Source: CAYSFW01 sp050329935 (GTDB taxonomy: Bacteria; Pseudomonadota; Gammaproteobacteria; UWMA-0217). Taken from it: a stretch of DNA of 15,444 nt. Position 1 is the stretch's first letter. Each line of letters begins with the position of its first letter. A program made the position numbers and the translations under genes. The stretch is from assembly GCA_050329935.1 (NCBI GenBank), contig JBHJOI010000040.1, positions 1-15,444 on the forward strand, in the 5' to 3' direction. Under the pieces are notes generated by a model. The model had not been told where the DNA came from. It made no database searches and saw only the letters and a list, made by a program, of their open reading frames with translations. Shown one piece after another: positions 6,399 through 15,320 of the stretch.

Positions 6399-8378
6399 CT
6401 AGAGTCCAATCCCCGGGCGACGATCACTGAGCCAGTAAAAGCGGAACGGCGGAACGACCAGCCGGCCATTGAACATCGCCGGCGTCTGCCCGCTCGCCAG
6501 ATCCTGCACCTGACCCATGCCAAATCGGTCCCGTCCGCGCGCACCCAGGTTATCCAGATCAAGGTACTGCGGCGCGTCGTCGAAGTTCGCCACCGCCAGC
6601 ACGGATTCACCCCGCATGGCCGGGTGCGTGCGCAAGAATGCGAATAGATGCGGGTTCTCGACCTCGATCAACTCCCGGTTATTGAAGTCGGCAAACGCGG
6701 GTACCGTCTTGCGTACCGCGATCAAGCGCTTGAGTCCATCAAAAACACGCTGTTCTACGCTCCCGCGCTGATGCCGCCGCTCGGCGCGCGTCCAGTCGAT
6801 CCGCGGCCGGTGCACCCAGCGTGAATCAGCCGCTTTGCTGGGATCGTCCAGAAACGAATCGTCGTTGGGGGTGCCGAGTTCGTCCCCATACCAAATCAGC
6901 GGTAGGCCGCCGAACGCGAGAATCATCCCGTGCAACGTGAGGATCAGTTCGATCGCCTGATCGATACCCGCGCGGTCCTCGCGCCGCAGGGCCGTTTCAA
7001 GTCCGATCAGCGATGCCAGCGCGCCGGCGATGCGCGCATCGCCATTCTTGAGATTGACGCCAAAAGGTCGGCCCCGCGCGGGTGAGTCGTCGTAGCGGCC
7101 GGTAAGCCAATCGACCAGGAAGCGCCGGTGCGCGTAGGGATCATAGCCGCAGGCACGAATGTCCGCGTCGTCGAACCCCAACCCGATATCGTCGTGGCAA
7201 CGCACGTAATTGAGCCAGGTCGCGCGATCGAGCTTGTTTGGCAGGCTCTTTAGACCCTGATCGAGCAGCCTGGCGTTCTTGGTCGCCACCGCGTCCCATA
7301 GCAGCGCCATGAACGTTGCGTTGTAGGCGATCTCGCACTCCTTGGCGATCACCGCGTCTTCGCCGAAGTACTTGATGATTTCCGATGGCGCGACGATCGC
7401 CTCGGCGATGAACAGCACCCCGGGCGCGACAACCTGGCAGCAGTCCTTCAACATTTGCAGGATCAGATGCGCCTCACGCTCGTTCTGCGAGCTGGTGCCG
7501 ATTTTTTTCCACAGAAAAGCAACCGCGTCGAGGCGCAGGATATCGGCGCCGCGATTGGCCCAGAACAGCAGAATGTCCACCATCTCGATGAACACCGCGG
7601 GGTTGGTGTAATTGAGATCCCACTGATACGAATTGAATACCGTCATCACCCAGCGCCCCATCGGCTCATCCCAGGTGAAATTCCCCGGCGCGGTCTCGGG
7701 AAAGATTTCGGGCATGGTCTCTTCGAACATGTCCGGCACATCGCGGTTGGGAAAACAGAAATAGAAATCCTGGTAGGACGGATCGCCCGCGCGCGCCTTT
7801 TGCGCCCAGGGATGCTTGTCCGAGGTGTGATTCACCACCACGTCCAGCGTCAATAGCATGCCGCGCGCGCGCATCGCGTTCGAGAGTTCGCTTAAGTCTT
7901 CGAGCGTACCGGCACGCGGATCGACGTCGCGAAAGTCACTCACAGCGTAACCGCCGTCGCTCGCGCCTTCGGGGCATTTCAGAATCGGCATGACGTGAAC
8001 CAGGTTTATTCCGAGTTCACTCAAATAGGACAAGCGCTCGCGCACACCTTTGAGGTCGCCGGCGAATCCATCGGCATAGAGGGCCATGCCGACCCATTGC
8101 TCGGACAGAAACCAGGTATGGTCTTCCTCGCGCGCCATGTCGAGCTGTTTGAGGGCCGTCGGCCGATCGATGTAGGCCCGCGCGAGGCGTTCGGTCAGCT
8201 GGATGAGTTGGGCCTTGAAGTCGTCGCGTCGACCATAGAGTTGGCTGAAGAGGGTGTGAATCGCATAGAAGTTCGCGCCGAGACGCGTGTAAAAATGGCG
8301 CAGATCCTCGCTGCTGATTTCAGGGCGTAGCTCGTCGAGCACGTCGTTCAGGAGGGCATGCGAGATTTGTTCGTACAT
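6399..8378 (-). CDS. ams: amylosucrase (GH13)
   Basis: This 659-residue protein matches amylosucrase (EC 2.4.1.4), which uses sucrose to extend alpha-1,4-glucans and releases fructose. An alpha-helical N-terminal region (about 1-85) precedes the barrel, as in the Neisseria enzyme (636 residues). Motifs in order: DGGYAVSDFRDVDP (141-154), LTLDVVVNHTS (177-187), ADILRLDAVAFLWK with nucleophile Asp284, LFIAEAIV with acid/base Glu326, and YVRCHDDIG with His395 and Asp396 of the third catalytic site. IWYGDELGTPND follows, then a C-terminal beta domain. No signal peptide is seen, so it acts on cytoplasmic sucrose. AGGA lies 5 bases before the ATG at 8378. No sucrose synthase, phosphatase, invertase or transporter gene is adjacent. 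Close relatives include sucrose phosphorylase and sucrose hydrolase, but the N-terminal domain and the DAVAFLWK and HDDIG motifs favour amylosucrase. Confidence 0.93.
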   Translation of the reverse strand: MYEQISHALLNDVLDELRPEISSEDLRHFYTRLGANFYAIHTLFSQLYGRRDDFKAQLIQLTERLARAYIDRPTALKQLDMAREEDHTWFLSEQWVGMALYADGFAGDLKGVRERLSYLSELGINLVHVMPILKCPEGASDGGYAVSDFRDVDPRAGTLEDLSELSNAMRARGMLLTLDVVVNHTSDKHPWAQKARAGDPSYQDFYFCFPNRDVPDMFEETMPEIFPETAPGNFTWDEPMGRWVMTVFNSYQWDLNYTNPAVFIEMVDILLFWANRGADILRLDAVAFLWKKIGTSSQNEREAHLILQMLKDCCQVVAPGVLFIAEAIVAPSEIIKYFGEDAVIAKECEIAYNATFMALLWDAVATKNARLLDQGLKSLPNKLDRATWLNYVRCHDDIGLGFDDADIRACGYDPYAHRRFLVDWLTGRYDDSPARGRPFGVNLKNGDARIAGALASLIGLETALRREDRAGIDQAIELILTLHGMILAFGGLPLIWYGDELGTPNDDSFLDDPSKAADSRWVHRPRIDWTRAERRHQRGSVEQRVFDGLKRLIAVRKTVPAFADFNNRELIEVENPHLFAFLRTHPAMRGESVLAVANFDDAPQYLDLDNLGARGRDRFGMGQVQDLASGQTPAMFNGRLVVPPFRFYWLSDRRPGIGL

Positions 8379-8571
8379 AAAGTTCCTGCACCTTCACTTG
8401 GGAAACCCGATTGGCCCGATCATCGGAGCGAACGGCCGCGGGCTCGCTAGCTTAACGCCGAAGGCGCCACCTGTCAGGGTGAACGCCCGCTCGTGCGGAT
8501 TTGTCTCCGGCACGCCAATGCCTCGAATCGGCCGACCGGGAACGCGCCGCGTTGGACGGCAGGATCGGGTT

Positions 8572-9750
8572 TCAGGATGCAGCCAACAGCGCTGGAAACG
8601 TTTTGAGCGGTGCCGCGCGGGTGTCGTCGTTGAACCGTGCGGCGATTGCGTTGAAGCGGTCCGACAGTGTCATCAAGGCGTCAAATACATCCGGATCGAA
8701 CTGCCTCGCGCGCCCTGCCGACATGATCGTGATCGCATGCTCGTGGTCGTAGGGCGCCTTGTACGCCCGACGCGACGTCAAGGCATCGTACACATCGGCG
8801 ACCGCCATCAGGCGCGCGGAAAGTGGAATAGCTTCGCCCGCGAGTTGCTGGGGATAACCTGTGCCATCCCAACGTTCGTGATGACTGTAGGCGATTTCTT
8901 TCGCGAAGCGCAGGAAGGTATCGCCCGAACTGCCCAACTCGCGTTCGGCATTCATGATCGCGTCGCGCCCAAATTCGCAATGGCGTTGCATCAACGCCCA
9001 TTCATCGCGGCTCAATCGACCCGGCTTGACGAGTATGTGGTCCGGAATCGCTACTTTCCCCACATCATGCAACGGGGCCGATTTGAACATCAGCATGATC
9101 GTTTCGTCGTTGAGTTGCGAAGCGAATCGCGGGTGACAGCATAGATGTTCTGCGAGCGCCTTGACGTAATGCTGGGTGCGATGAATGTGGTTCGCGGTCT
9201 CCTGATCGCGCGCTTCAACCAACGAGCAGAACGCGGTGATCGTGGCACCCTGCGCCGCGATGACTTCCTGCTTGCGTCGCACCAACTCGTCCGACTGACG
9301 CACGATCTCGCGCGTGCGCTCGGCGACCAAGCGTTCGAGATTGTCGTTTCGCTCGCGCAATTGACGCGTGGCCGACGACAAGCGCAGGTGATTGCGTACC
9401 CGCGCCAGGATGACCGGTGGCGAAAAAGGCTTATGAATGAAATCTTCCGCGCCGAGGGAAAGGCCCTTTTCCTCCTCCACCGCGCTCTCGAGACTGGTCA
9501 GGAAAATCACCGGAATATCCCGGGTCGCGGGTTGTGACTTGAGCGCGCGACACAACGCGAAGCCGTCGGTGTCAGGCATCATGACATCGGTCAGGATCAA
9601 ATCCGCGACCCCGCCCCGCGCGAGGAAATTCAACGCTGTCCTCGCGCTACCGGCCAAATGCAACCCGTAGTGCGGTTGCAGCAATGACTCCAGAATCAGC
9701 AGGTTCTCGGGTTGATCGTCAACCACGAGTATGTTCGCGCGCAGCTCCAT
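8572..9750 (-). CDS. response regulator with HD-GYP domain (cyclic di-GMP phosphodiesterase)
   Basis: This 392-residue cytoplasmic regulator has two domains. The receiver (about 5-122) has Asp11/Asp12, phospho-acceptor Asp55 in LILTDVMMPD, Thr85 in FLTS and Lys107 in HKPF. A helical linker (about 125-165) leads to an HD-GYP domain (about 170-365) with LHDVGKVAIPDHIL (His228/Asp229), SHHERWDGTGYP (289-300) and ADVYDALTSRRAYK. All expected metal ligands and the GYP triplet are present, so it should be an active RpfG-type phosphodiesterase that linearises cyclic di-GMP when phosphorylated. AGGGGGA sits a few bases before the ATG at 9750. The gene begins 32 bp after the stop of the hybrid kinase on the same strand, so the two are almost certainly co-transcribed and the kinase is the likely phosphodonor through its Hpt domain. 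Confidence 0.95.
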   Translation of the reverse strand: MELRANILVVDDQPENLLILESLLQPHYGLHLAGSARTALNFLARGGVADLILTDVMMPDTDGFALCRALKSQPATRDIPVIFLTSLESAVEEEKGLSLGAEDFIHKPFSPPVILARVRNHLRLSSATRQLRERNDNLERLVAERTREIVRQSDELVRRKQEVIAAQGATITAFCSLVEARDQETANHIHRTQHYVKALAEHLCCHPRFASQLNDETIMLMFKSAPLHDVGKVAIPDHILVKPGRLSRDEWALMQRHCEFGRDAIMNAERELGSSGDTFLRFAKEIAYSHHERWDGTGYPQQLAGEAIPLSARLMAVADVYDALTSRRAYKAPYDHEHAITIMSAGRARQFDPDVFDALMTLSDRFNAIAARFNDDTRAAPLKTFPALLAAS

Positions 9751-9782
9751 TCGATCCCCCTAAGGCCTTCATTTGCCTCCAT

Positions 9783-12700
9783 TCATGCCATCGACAGCGT
9801 TTTCTCCCGCCGTTCGGACATCTCGCTCAGCATCGCTTGCAACTCGCTCGCCAACGCAAACGCCGCGGCGACGGTGGCATCGTCCTCGGCGCGCGCGCTC
9901 AGTTCGCACTGCCGCGCTTGTTCGAATAATCGCTGCGCCTTGAGGTTGCCACACATACCCTTGATGCTGTGGGCCAGAAACCGCATGTCCTCAAAATCGC
10001 GGCGACGCGCCGCGTCACGCAAACGTCGCGGCGTCTCGGCCTGGCTTTGCAACGACACCGCGATCACCTTGTCGATGAATGCCGCGCCACCGGGCAGGCT
10101 CGCTTCCAACGCGCTCCAATCCACGATCGTACTTTCGGGCACGCGTGCCGCGCCGGGCGTCGTCGTAGCCACATCCGTGCAGTGCGCCGACGCGGGGTCC
10201 CGCTTGATACAACGCAGTATTGTCGAGACCAACAGATCCAGATCAATCGGTTTGACCACATGTTCAACCATGCCGGCCGCGAGGCAACGCGCGCGCTCGT
10301 CGGGCATCGCGTGCGCGGTCAAGCCGATGACGGGCAGATCGGGCGCCAGTTGTGCGATTCGCCGCGCGGTCTCGTAACCGTCGATCAATGGCATCTGAAT
10401 ATCGGTCAAGACCACGTCGAACGCAGCCGGACCGGCGGACTGCAAACGCTCCAGAGCCGCCATGCCATTCTCGAGACACGCGACCTCCGCTTCCTCGATG
10501 GCCAGCAGTTCTTCCAGCACCAATCGGTTGACTTCGTTATCCTCGGCTGCCAGCACTTTGACGCCGGCCAGGCGCGGTCCCCGTTTGGCAGTCGCCTTTT
10601 CCGTTGCTTCGGAAAAATCGAAGTGGCGCAGGCGCAATGGACGCTCGATGATCGATATCCGATCGCGAAGCGCCTCGGGCAGGCACGGCGGCGTTCCGGG
10701 CGTACAGACGACCGCGACCGGCACGCCCTGGTCGAGCGCCGCGCGCATGGCGCCGAGCATCGGCTCATCAGACACCGGTTCGCAGGCGAACACGAACGCC
10801 TCAACGTTTGCGCCACGCGCCGGGCCTGTCGGTCCATCGAGCGACGTCGGGTCAAGCGCGCGCCCGCTCGTCTCATCGCCAAATCCCGTCAGCGCCAATG
10901 GCGTCCTCGAACGAACCTGTACGCCGATAGGCGCCAAGGCGCGCGTGATCGCATCGAGTTCGCCTTCCGGCAACCCCACCGCGGTCAGACTTGAAAACAC
11001 GGGTTGGCGCACCCTGCCCTCGGCCGCGAGCAACGGAACCCCAAGCACAAAGGACGACCCAACCCCGAGGGTACTTTGGACCTGAATCGTTCCGCCCATG
11101 AGACCGGCGAGTCGCTTGCTGATCGCCAGCCCCAGTCCGGTGCCGCCATAGCGTCGCGTGGTGGAGCCGTCAGCTTGCTCAAAAGGTGTGAACAGACGCC
11201 CCGCTTGCTCGGCCGTCATGCCGATGCCGGTGTCGCTCACCTCGAATACGAGTTGCTGAGCGTCGCGTCGAACCTTGAGCCCAACCTCGCCCCGCGCGGT
11301 AAACTTCACCGCATTCGACAGCAAATTCACCAGTATCTGCGTGAGGCGCAACGGGTCGCCGACGCAACTTGCCGGCAGATCGATTGCTTCGCTGACCGTG
11401 AAGTCCAGCCCCTTGCCGTAGGCGCGTGCCGCGGTCACGTCCACCGCCCGGTCCACAACCTTGCCGAGGACGAAGCGCACTTGTTCCGGCTTGAGCTTGC
11501 CGGCCTCGATTTTCGAGAAATCAAGCACGTCGTTGACGGCGCCCAGCAGCAACTGTCCAGAATCGAGAATGTGAGCGAAGTTTTCATGTGCCTTGCGCCC
11601 CTCGCTCTCGTTCAGGCCGATCTGCGCCAGACCCAACAATGCATTGAGGGGTGTGCGAATCTCGTGGCTCATATTGGCGAGAAACTCGCTCTTGACCCGT
11701 GCCAGACGGTGTGCCTCGCGGAGCGCGTTCTCGCGCGCCGATTCAGCCTCGCGCCGCGCGCTGATATCGGCGAACCCGACCACCGCACCGACGATCGCGC
11801 CGTTGCGGTACATCGGTTCGGTCGCGTATTCGACCGGTATCGCGCGTCCTTCGACACGCCAGAATACCTCGCGATCGCTGCGCACGGCCTCGGCCGCATC
11901 AAGCGACGCCAGCATCGGGCAATGTTCCCGGTGGTAAGGTGTGCCATCGGCGTGGCTGTGATGAATGGTTCGATGAACGTCGCGCCCTATCAGCGCGTCG
12001 GCGTCGTACCCAAGCAGACGACAGGCGGCCGGGTTGACAAAGCTGAACCGCCCAGAATCGTCAATACCAAATATGCCGTCGGCACTCGACTCGAGAATCA
12101 ACCGCAGTTGGGCCTCGGTTTCTTCGAGGTCCGCCGTGCGTGCCGCGACCAACTCTTCGAGATGTTCCTTGTGTAGCTGAAGTGCCTGGCGAGCGGTTCG
12201 CATCTCGGTAATGTCCTGGGTCGTGCCGACCGCGAAACGGGGATCGCCGGCCTCGAAGCTCAGCTCCGCGCGCTCGCGCATCCAACGCACCTCTCCATCG
12301 ACCACGATCCGATGCTCGATGTCATAAGGCGCGCCGGCGAGCGCTCCGCGCCACGCAATTTCGACCCGTTCGCGGTCCTCCGGCAGCACCATGGCGAAAA
12401 ACGCTGTCGTGCTCAACGGACAACCGGCGGGAATGCCATACAGCCGGTAGGTTTCGTCCGAGCACGACAGCGTGTCGCTCCTGAGGTCGAGGGTCCAACT
12501 GCCAGTCCGCGACACGGCCTGCGCCTGGCGGAGCGCGTGCTCGCTGTCGCGCAACGCTGACTCCACCCGCTTGCGCTCGGTGATATCCACCGCGCTCACC
12601 ACGACGTGAAGTTTGTCGCCCATGCGTAGCGGACCCAAACTGATCTGTAGTGGAAACTCGCTGCCGTCGCGACGACAGCCAAACAGGTCACGCCCGTCTC

Positions 12701-14678
12701 CCATCGGACGCGGTTTGGGGTGACCGGTATAGTCCTGAAAATACGTGTGATGACTACAGTGGAACCGTTCAGGTACCAACGCATCGACCGAGGCACCGAC
12801 CAAGCTTCCGCGCGGGTAACCGAATACCGATTCCGCGTTGGCATTGGCGCGCACGATACATCCATTCTCGTCGACCACGAGCATCGCGTCGGGCGCGGTG
12901 TCGAGAATCAGGTTGGCGCGCGCGTCGCTTTCACGCAGCGCGACCTCCATTGCCTTGCGTTCAGTGATATCGAAGTGGGTACCGATCATGCGCTTGGGCT
13001 GACCGTCGGCCGTCCATTCGATGATTTTGCCGCGGTCGAGGATCCAGCGGTAGCTACCGTCCTTTGCGCGAAGTCGATGCTCGCTTTGATAGAAATCGGT
13101 CTCGCCGCGCATATGCAGTTCGATCTGCGCCTTGACCGCGGACAGGTCGTCGGGGTGCACGCGCTCCGACCATTCCCCCAGGCGATCTGCGATTTCCTCC
13201 ACCGCGTAACCCAGCATGGTTTTCCAGCGAATGGAAAAGAACACTCGGCCCGTCGCGACCTCCCAATCCCACATCCCGAGATCGCTGCCTTCGACCGCGA
13301 ACTGCCAGCGCGTTTCGCTGTCACGCAACGCCTCCTCGGCTTGCTTGCACTCGGTGATGTCCTGAATCGTGCCCAGCATCCGCAGCGGCCGGCCCGCTTC
13401 GTCATATTCGACCTCGCCGAGGCCATGGACCCAACGTTCGACGCCATCGCCGACCCGAACGATCGGATATCTGCGGTCGAACCGCAGTCGCCGCGCAAAG
13501 CAATCGCGCAGGTACTCCTGCAGCTCCGCGCGAATATCCTGGCGGAGCACCAGCCCCCAGCCTTCGGACGTACGCTCGAAACGCTCGTCGATGCCAAAGA
13601 TCTGGTCGAGCATTTCCGAGCTCGTCCAGCGATTGGTCTGAATGTCGTAGAAATAACTGCCGATGCGCGCAACGTGCTGCGCCTCGCGCAATTGGCGCTC
13701 GCTTTCTTGTAACGCGCGCGCGATCCGGTTGCGTTCGGTGATATCGAGGTGAGTCCCGACCAGGCGTCGAGTGGCGTCGCGGTCGGCTGTCACCAGCGAT
13801 GCCCGGGACAAGATATCGAGATAATGGCCATCTCTATGCCGCATCCGAAACTCGACCACGAAAAGCTCGAGCCGACCACCGAGATAGTCGTGCACGATCG
13901 CAAGCACGCGCGCCTCGTCTTCCGGATGGACCAGCGTGCGCCAGGTATTCAGATCGCCGGCCAGTTCATCGGCACCATAACCCAGCATGGACTTCCATCG
14001 CGGCGAGTAATACACCGCGTCCGTCGCCAAATCCCAATCCCATAATCCATCGTTCGCGCCGTTCATCGCCCGTTGCAAACGCTCCTCGCTCACCCTGAGT
14101 GATTGGATCGTCTCGGCGCGGCGCACCTCCTCCTGCATGTAGGCCAAGGCGAGACTGAGTTCGGTCGCAAGATCCTCCAGCAAGCGCAGTTGAGTTTCGT
14201 CGAGCGACTCGGTGCCGTTGCTGCGATGCAGCGTGATCACCGCCTCTACCGACTGGTCCACGCGGACTGGCAAAATGAGTATTCCGTCCGCGTCGAATGC
14301 CTGCGCGTAACGCTGCCAAATCTCGCTGCCGGGCGTGTGCGCGGGCACGTGACTGTTGAACGGGAGCGCCGAACTTAAAGCCGATCCGAGTCCATCCGGC
14401 GATTTGGCCGTATCGGCCAGCGCGACGTTGAGCGCGTGCTCGCGCGCACGGTCACCGGCCCGCACGAACACCGCGAACGCGCGGGCATCCTCCGCCAGCC
14501 CGCCGATCCAGACGAAGTCAAAACCGCCGCGGCCTACCGCGGCCTCGCAGACGGTGCGAAATAAAGACGTCTGGTCGCGGTCATGGATGACGGCTCGATT
14601 GACCTCACCCAGCAGGTCTCTGATCCCCTGCGTCCGCTCGCTCGCGGCGAGGCGAGCCGCGAACTGGCGCTGCGCCAA
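9783..14678 (-). CDS. hybrid sensor histidine kinase: GAF, six PAS, HisKA, HATPase, receiver, Hpt
   Basis: The frame codes 1631 residues from a TTG at 14678; no ribosome binding site supports that start. Domains (this numbering): GAF 25-185; six PAS at about 200-315, 332-445, 458-575, 585-705, 720-825 and 855-975, several closing with DITE; HisKA with FLANMSHEIRTPLNAL (His1005); HATPase with NLLSNAVKF, DTGIGM and GGTGLGL; a degenerate receiver-like stretch of about 120 residues; an intact receiver with AAEDNEVNR and phospho-acceptor Asp1426 in VLTDIQMPLIDGYE; and an Hpt domain with His1570 in FLAHSIKG. It can therefore run a full His-Asp-His relay, probably to the HD-GYP regulator 32 bp downstream. 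The frame continues upstream, past a TAA at 14733-14735, into a normal two-helix membrane anchor, so the gene looks cut by a nonsense change. As it stands the product would lack most of the second helix and be cytoplasmic, if translated at all. Confidence 0.88.
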   Translation of the reverse strand: MAQRQFAARLAASERTQGIRDLLGEVNRAVIHDRDQTSLFRTVCEAAVGRGGFDFVWIGGLAEDARAFAVFVRAGDRAREHALNVALADTAKSPDGLGSALSSALPFNSHVPAHTPGSEIWQRYAQAFDADGILILPVRVDQSVEAVITLHRSNGTESLDETQLRLLEDLATELSLALAYMQEEVRRAETIQSLRVSEERLQRAMNGANDGLWDWDLATDAVYYSPRWKSMLGYGADELAGDLNTWRTLVHPEDEARVLAIVHDYLGGRLELFVVEFRMRHRDGHYLDILSRASLVTADRDATRRLVGTHLDITERNRIARALQESERQLREAQHVARIGSYFYDIQTNRWTSSEMLDQIFGIDERFERTSEGWGLVLRQDIRAELQEYLRDCFARRLRFDRRYPIVRVGDGVERWVHGLGEVEYDEAGRPLRMLGTIQDITECKQAEEALRDSETRWQFAVEGSDLGMWDWEVATGRVFFSIRWKTMLGYAVEEIADRLGEWSERVHPDDLSAVKAQIELHMRGETDFYQSEHRLRAKDGSYRWILDRGKIIEWTADGQPKRMIGTHFDITERKAMEVALRESDARANLILDTAPDAMLVVDENGCIVRANANAESVFGYPRGSLVGASVDALVPERFHCSHHTYFQDYTGHPKPRPMGDGRDLFGCRRDGSEFPLQISLGPLRMGDKLHVVVSAVDITERKRVESALRDSEHALRQAQAVSRTGSWTLDLRSDTLSCSDETYRLYGIPAGCPLSTTAFFAMVLPEDRERVEIAWRGALAGAPYDIEHRIVVDGEVRWMRERAELSFEAGDPRFAVGTTQDITEMRTARQALQLHKEHLEELVAARTADLEETEAQLRLILESSADGIFGIDDSGRFSFVNPAACRLLGYDADALIGRDVHRTIHHSHADGTPYHREHCPMLASLDAAEAVRSDREVFWRVEGRAIPVEYATEPMYRNGAIVGAVVGFADISARREAESARENALREAHRLARVKSEFLANMSHEIRTPLNALLGLAQIGLNESEGRKAHENFAHILDSGQLLLGAVNDVLDFSKIEAGKLKPEQVRFVLGKVVDRAVDVTAARAYGKGLDFTVSEAIDLPASCVGDPLRLTQILVNLLSNAVKFTARGEVGLKVRRDAQQLVFEVSDTGIGMTAEQAGRLFTPFEQADGSTTRRYGGTGLGLAISKRLAGLMGGTIQVQSTLGVGSSFVLGVPLLAAEGRVRQPVFSSLTAVGLPEGELDAITRALAPIGVQVRSRTPLALTGFGDETSGRALDPTSLDGPTGPARGANVEAFVFACEPVSDEPMLGAMRAALDQGVPVAVVCTPGTPPCLPEALRDRISIIERPLRLRHFDFSEATEKATAKRGPRLAGVKVLAAEDNEVNRLVLEELLAIEEAEVACLENGMAALERLQSAGPAAFDVVLTDIQMPLIDGYETARRIAQLAPDLPVIGLTAHAMPDERARCLAAGMVEHVVKPIDLDLLVSTILRCIKRDPASAHCTDVATTTPGAARVPESTIVDWSALEASLPGGAAFIDKVIAVSLQSQAETPRRLRDAARRRDFEDMRFLAHSIKGMCGNLKAQRLFEQARQCELSARAEDDATVAAAFALASELQAMLSEMSERREKTLSMA

Positions 14679-14732
14679 ACGGATCAGTACATAAACCAGC
14701 GCGGTCGAGAGAAGTACGTAACCCAGACCCTT

Positions 14733-14876
14733 TTAGGTTTGCAGGTGCGTGATCTCGTTGACCTGCCGCCCAAGGCCGGCGACGAACCAGTCGCTCAGTA
14801 AAATCCACAACGCACCCAGCAACCCGTAGAGACCGGCCAGAGCGATGGCATGAACTCGAGAAGCATTTCGTAACAC
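14733..14876 (-). pseudogene. severed 5' part of the hybrid kinase gene (membrane anchor)
   Basis: A GTG at 14876, preceded by AGGGA, opens a 47-codon frame ending in TAA (14735-14733). The peptide includes HAIALAGLYGLLGALWILLS, a first membrane helix with the WILLSD signature, and ends in EITHLQT. Directly after the TAA the same frame continues KGLGYVLLSTALVYVLIRL, a second membrane helix, and runs into the GAF domain. Many membrane-bound PAS/GGDEF/kinase proteins have LQTYKGW at this point, so the TAA replaces a Tyr codon (TAT or TAC). With the stop read as Tyr the gene would code about 1697 residues with helices near 9-28 and 50-67. Confidence 0.75.
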
Positions 14877-14885
14877 GGCCGTCCC

Positions 14886-14933
14886 TGGTTAAATGGCTTG
14901 AATCCCGAACACGTGCGCAGGCCCGCGATACCG
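14886..14933 (+). repeat. direct repeat block, copy 1
   Basis: TGGTTAAATGGCTT (14886-14899) and CCCGCGATACCG (14922-14933) occur here in the same order as in copy 2 at 15250-15313. The first part differs at one of 14 bases; the second is identical over 12. Confidence 0.35.
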
Positions 14934-15249
14934 CACACCGTTGCGTTGGGCGCAACCGGATGCAGCGATCGAACGCTTTGCCCACAATGGAAAAGCGGCT
15001 TCGGATACCTCTCACACCGTCATCGTGAATTGAACTGGCGGTCCAAGAGTATGCCCTCGCCGCGATGCGCTCAATAGCGTTGTTTATCAATCAGGACATC
15101 GATCATGGCGCACGCTTTTCCTATACGTTTCAACATGTAGTGAAGCCGGTGAAAGTAGCCCGAAACGCATGACCGCCGGTAACACAATTTGGCCCGATGC
15201 CTTCAATGGGACCGCGCGCACGCGACCCGATGGCAATGCTTGGTCGCCT

Positions 15250-15313
15250 TGGTGAAATGGCTTTACCGCTCAGGATTCGGTCACGTTGCGACACACCTCA
15301 TCCCGCGATACCG
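15250..15313 (+). repeat. direct repeat block, copy 2
   Basis: TGGTGAAATGGCTT (15250-15263) and CCCGCGATACCG (15302-15313) match the two conserved parts of copy 1. The gap between the parts is 38 bases here against 22 in copy 1. Confidence 0.35.
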
Positions 15314-15320
15314 GCCAACG

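Noticed and set aside
6371..6405. Possible terminator between the adenosyltransferase and amylosucrase genes
   Set aside because: GACTAGG and CCTAGAGTC pair only with a bulge, the loop is long, and there is no T-run.
9783..14678. Long plus-strand ORFs opposite the kinase (for example 11004-12176 and 12720-13712)
   Set aside because: They lie antisense to a frame with unmistakable domain motifs, have low-complexity His/Arg/Gln-rich translations and no ribosome binding sites.
14940..14956. Hairpin GTTGCG-TTGGG-CGCAAC
   Set aside because: The stem is only 6 bp, with no T-run and no gene ending nearby, so it cannot be called a terminator or operator.
14605..15090. 161-codon minus-strand ORF over the kinase start region
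   Set aside because: It is an Arg/Ser-rich shadow frame in high-GC DNA; the overlapping frame instead gives a recognisable membrane anchor continuous with the kinase.
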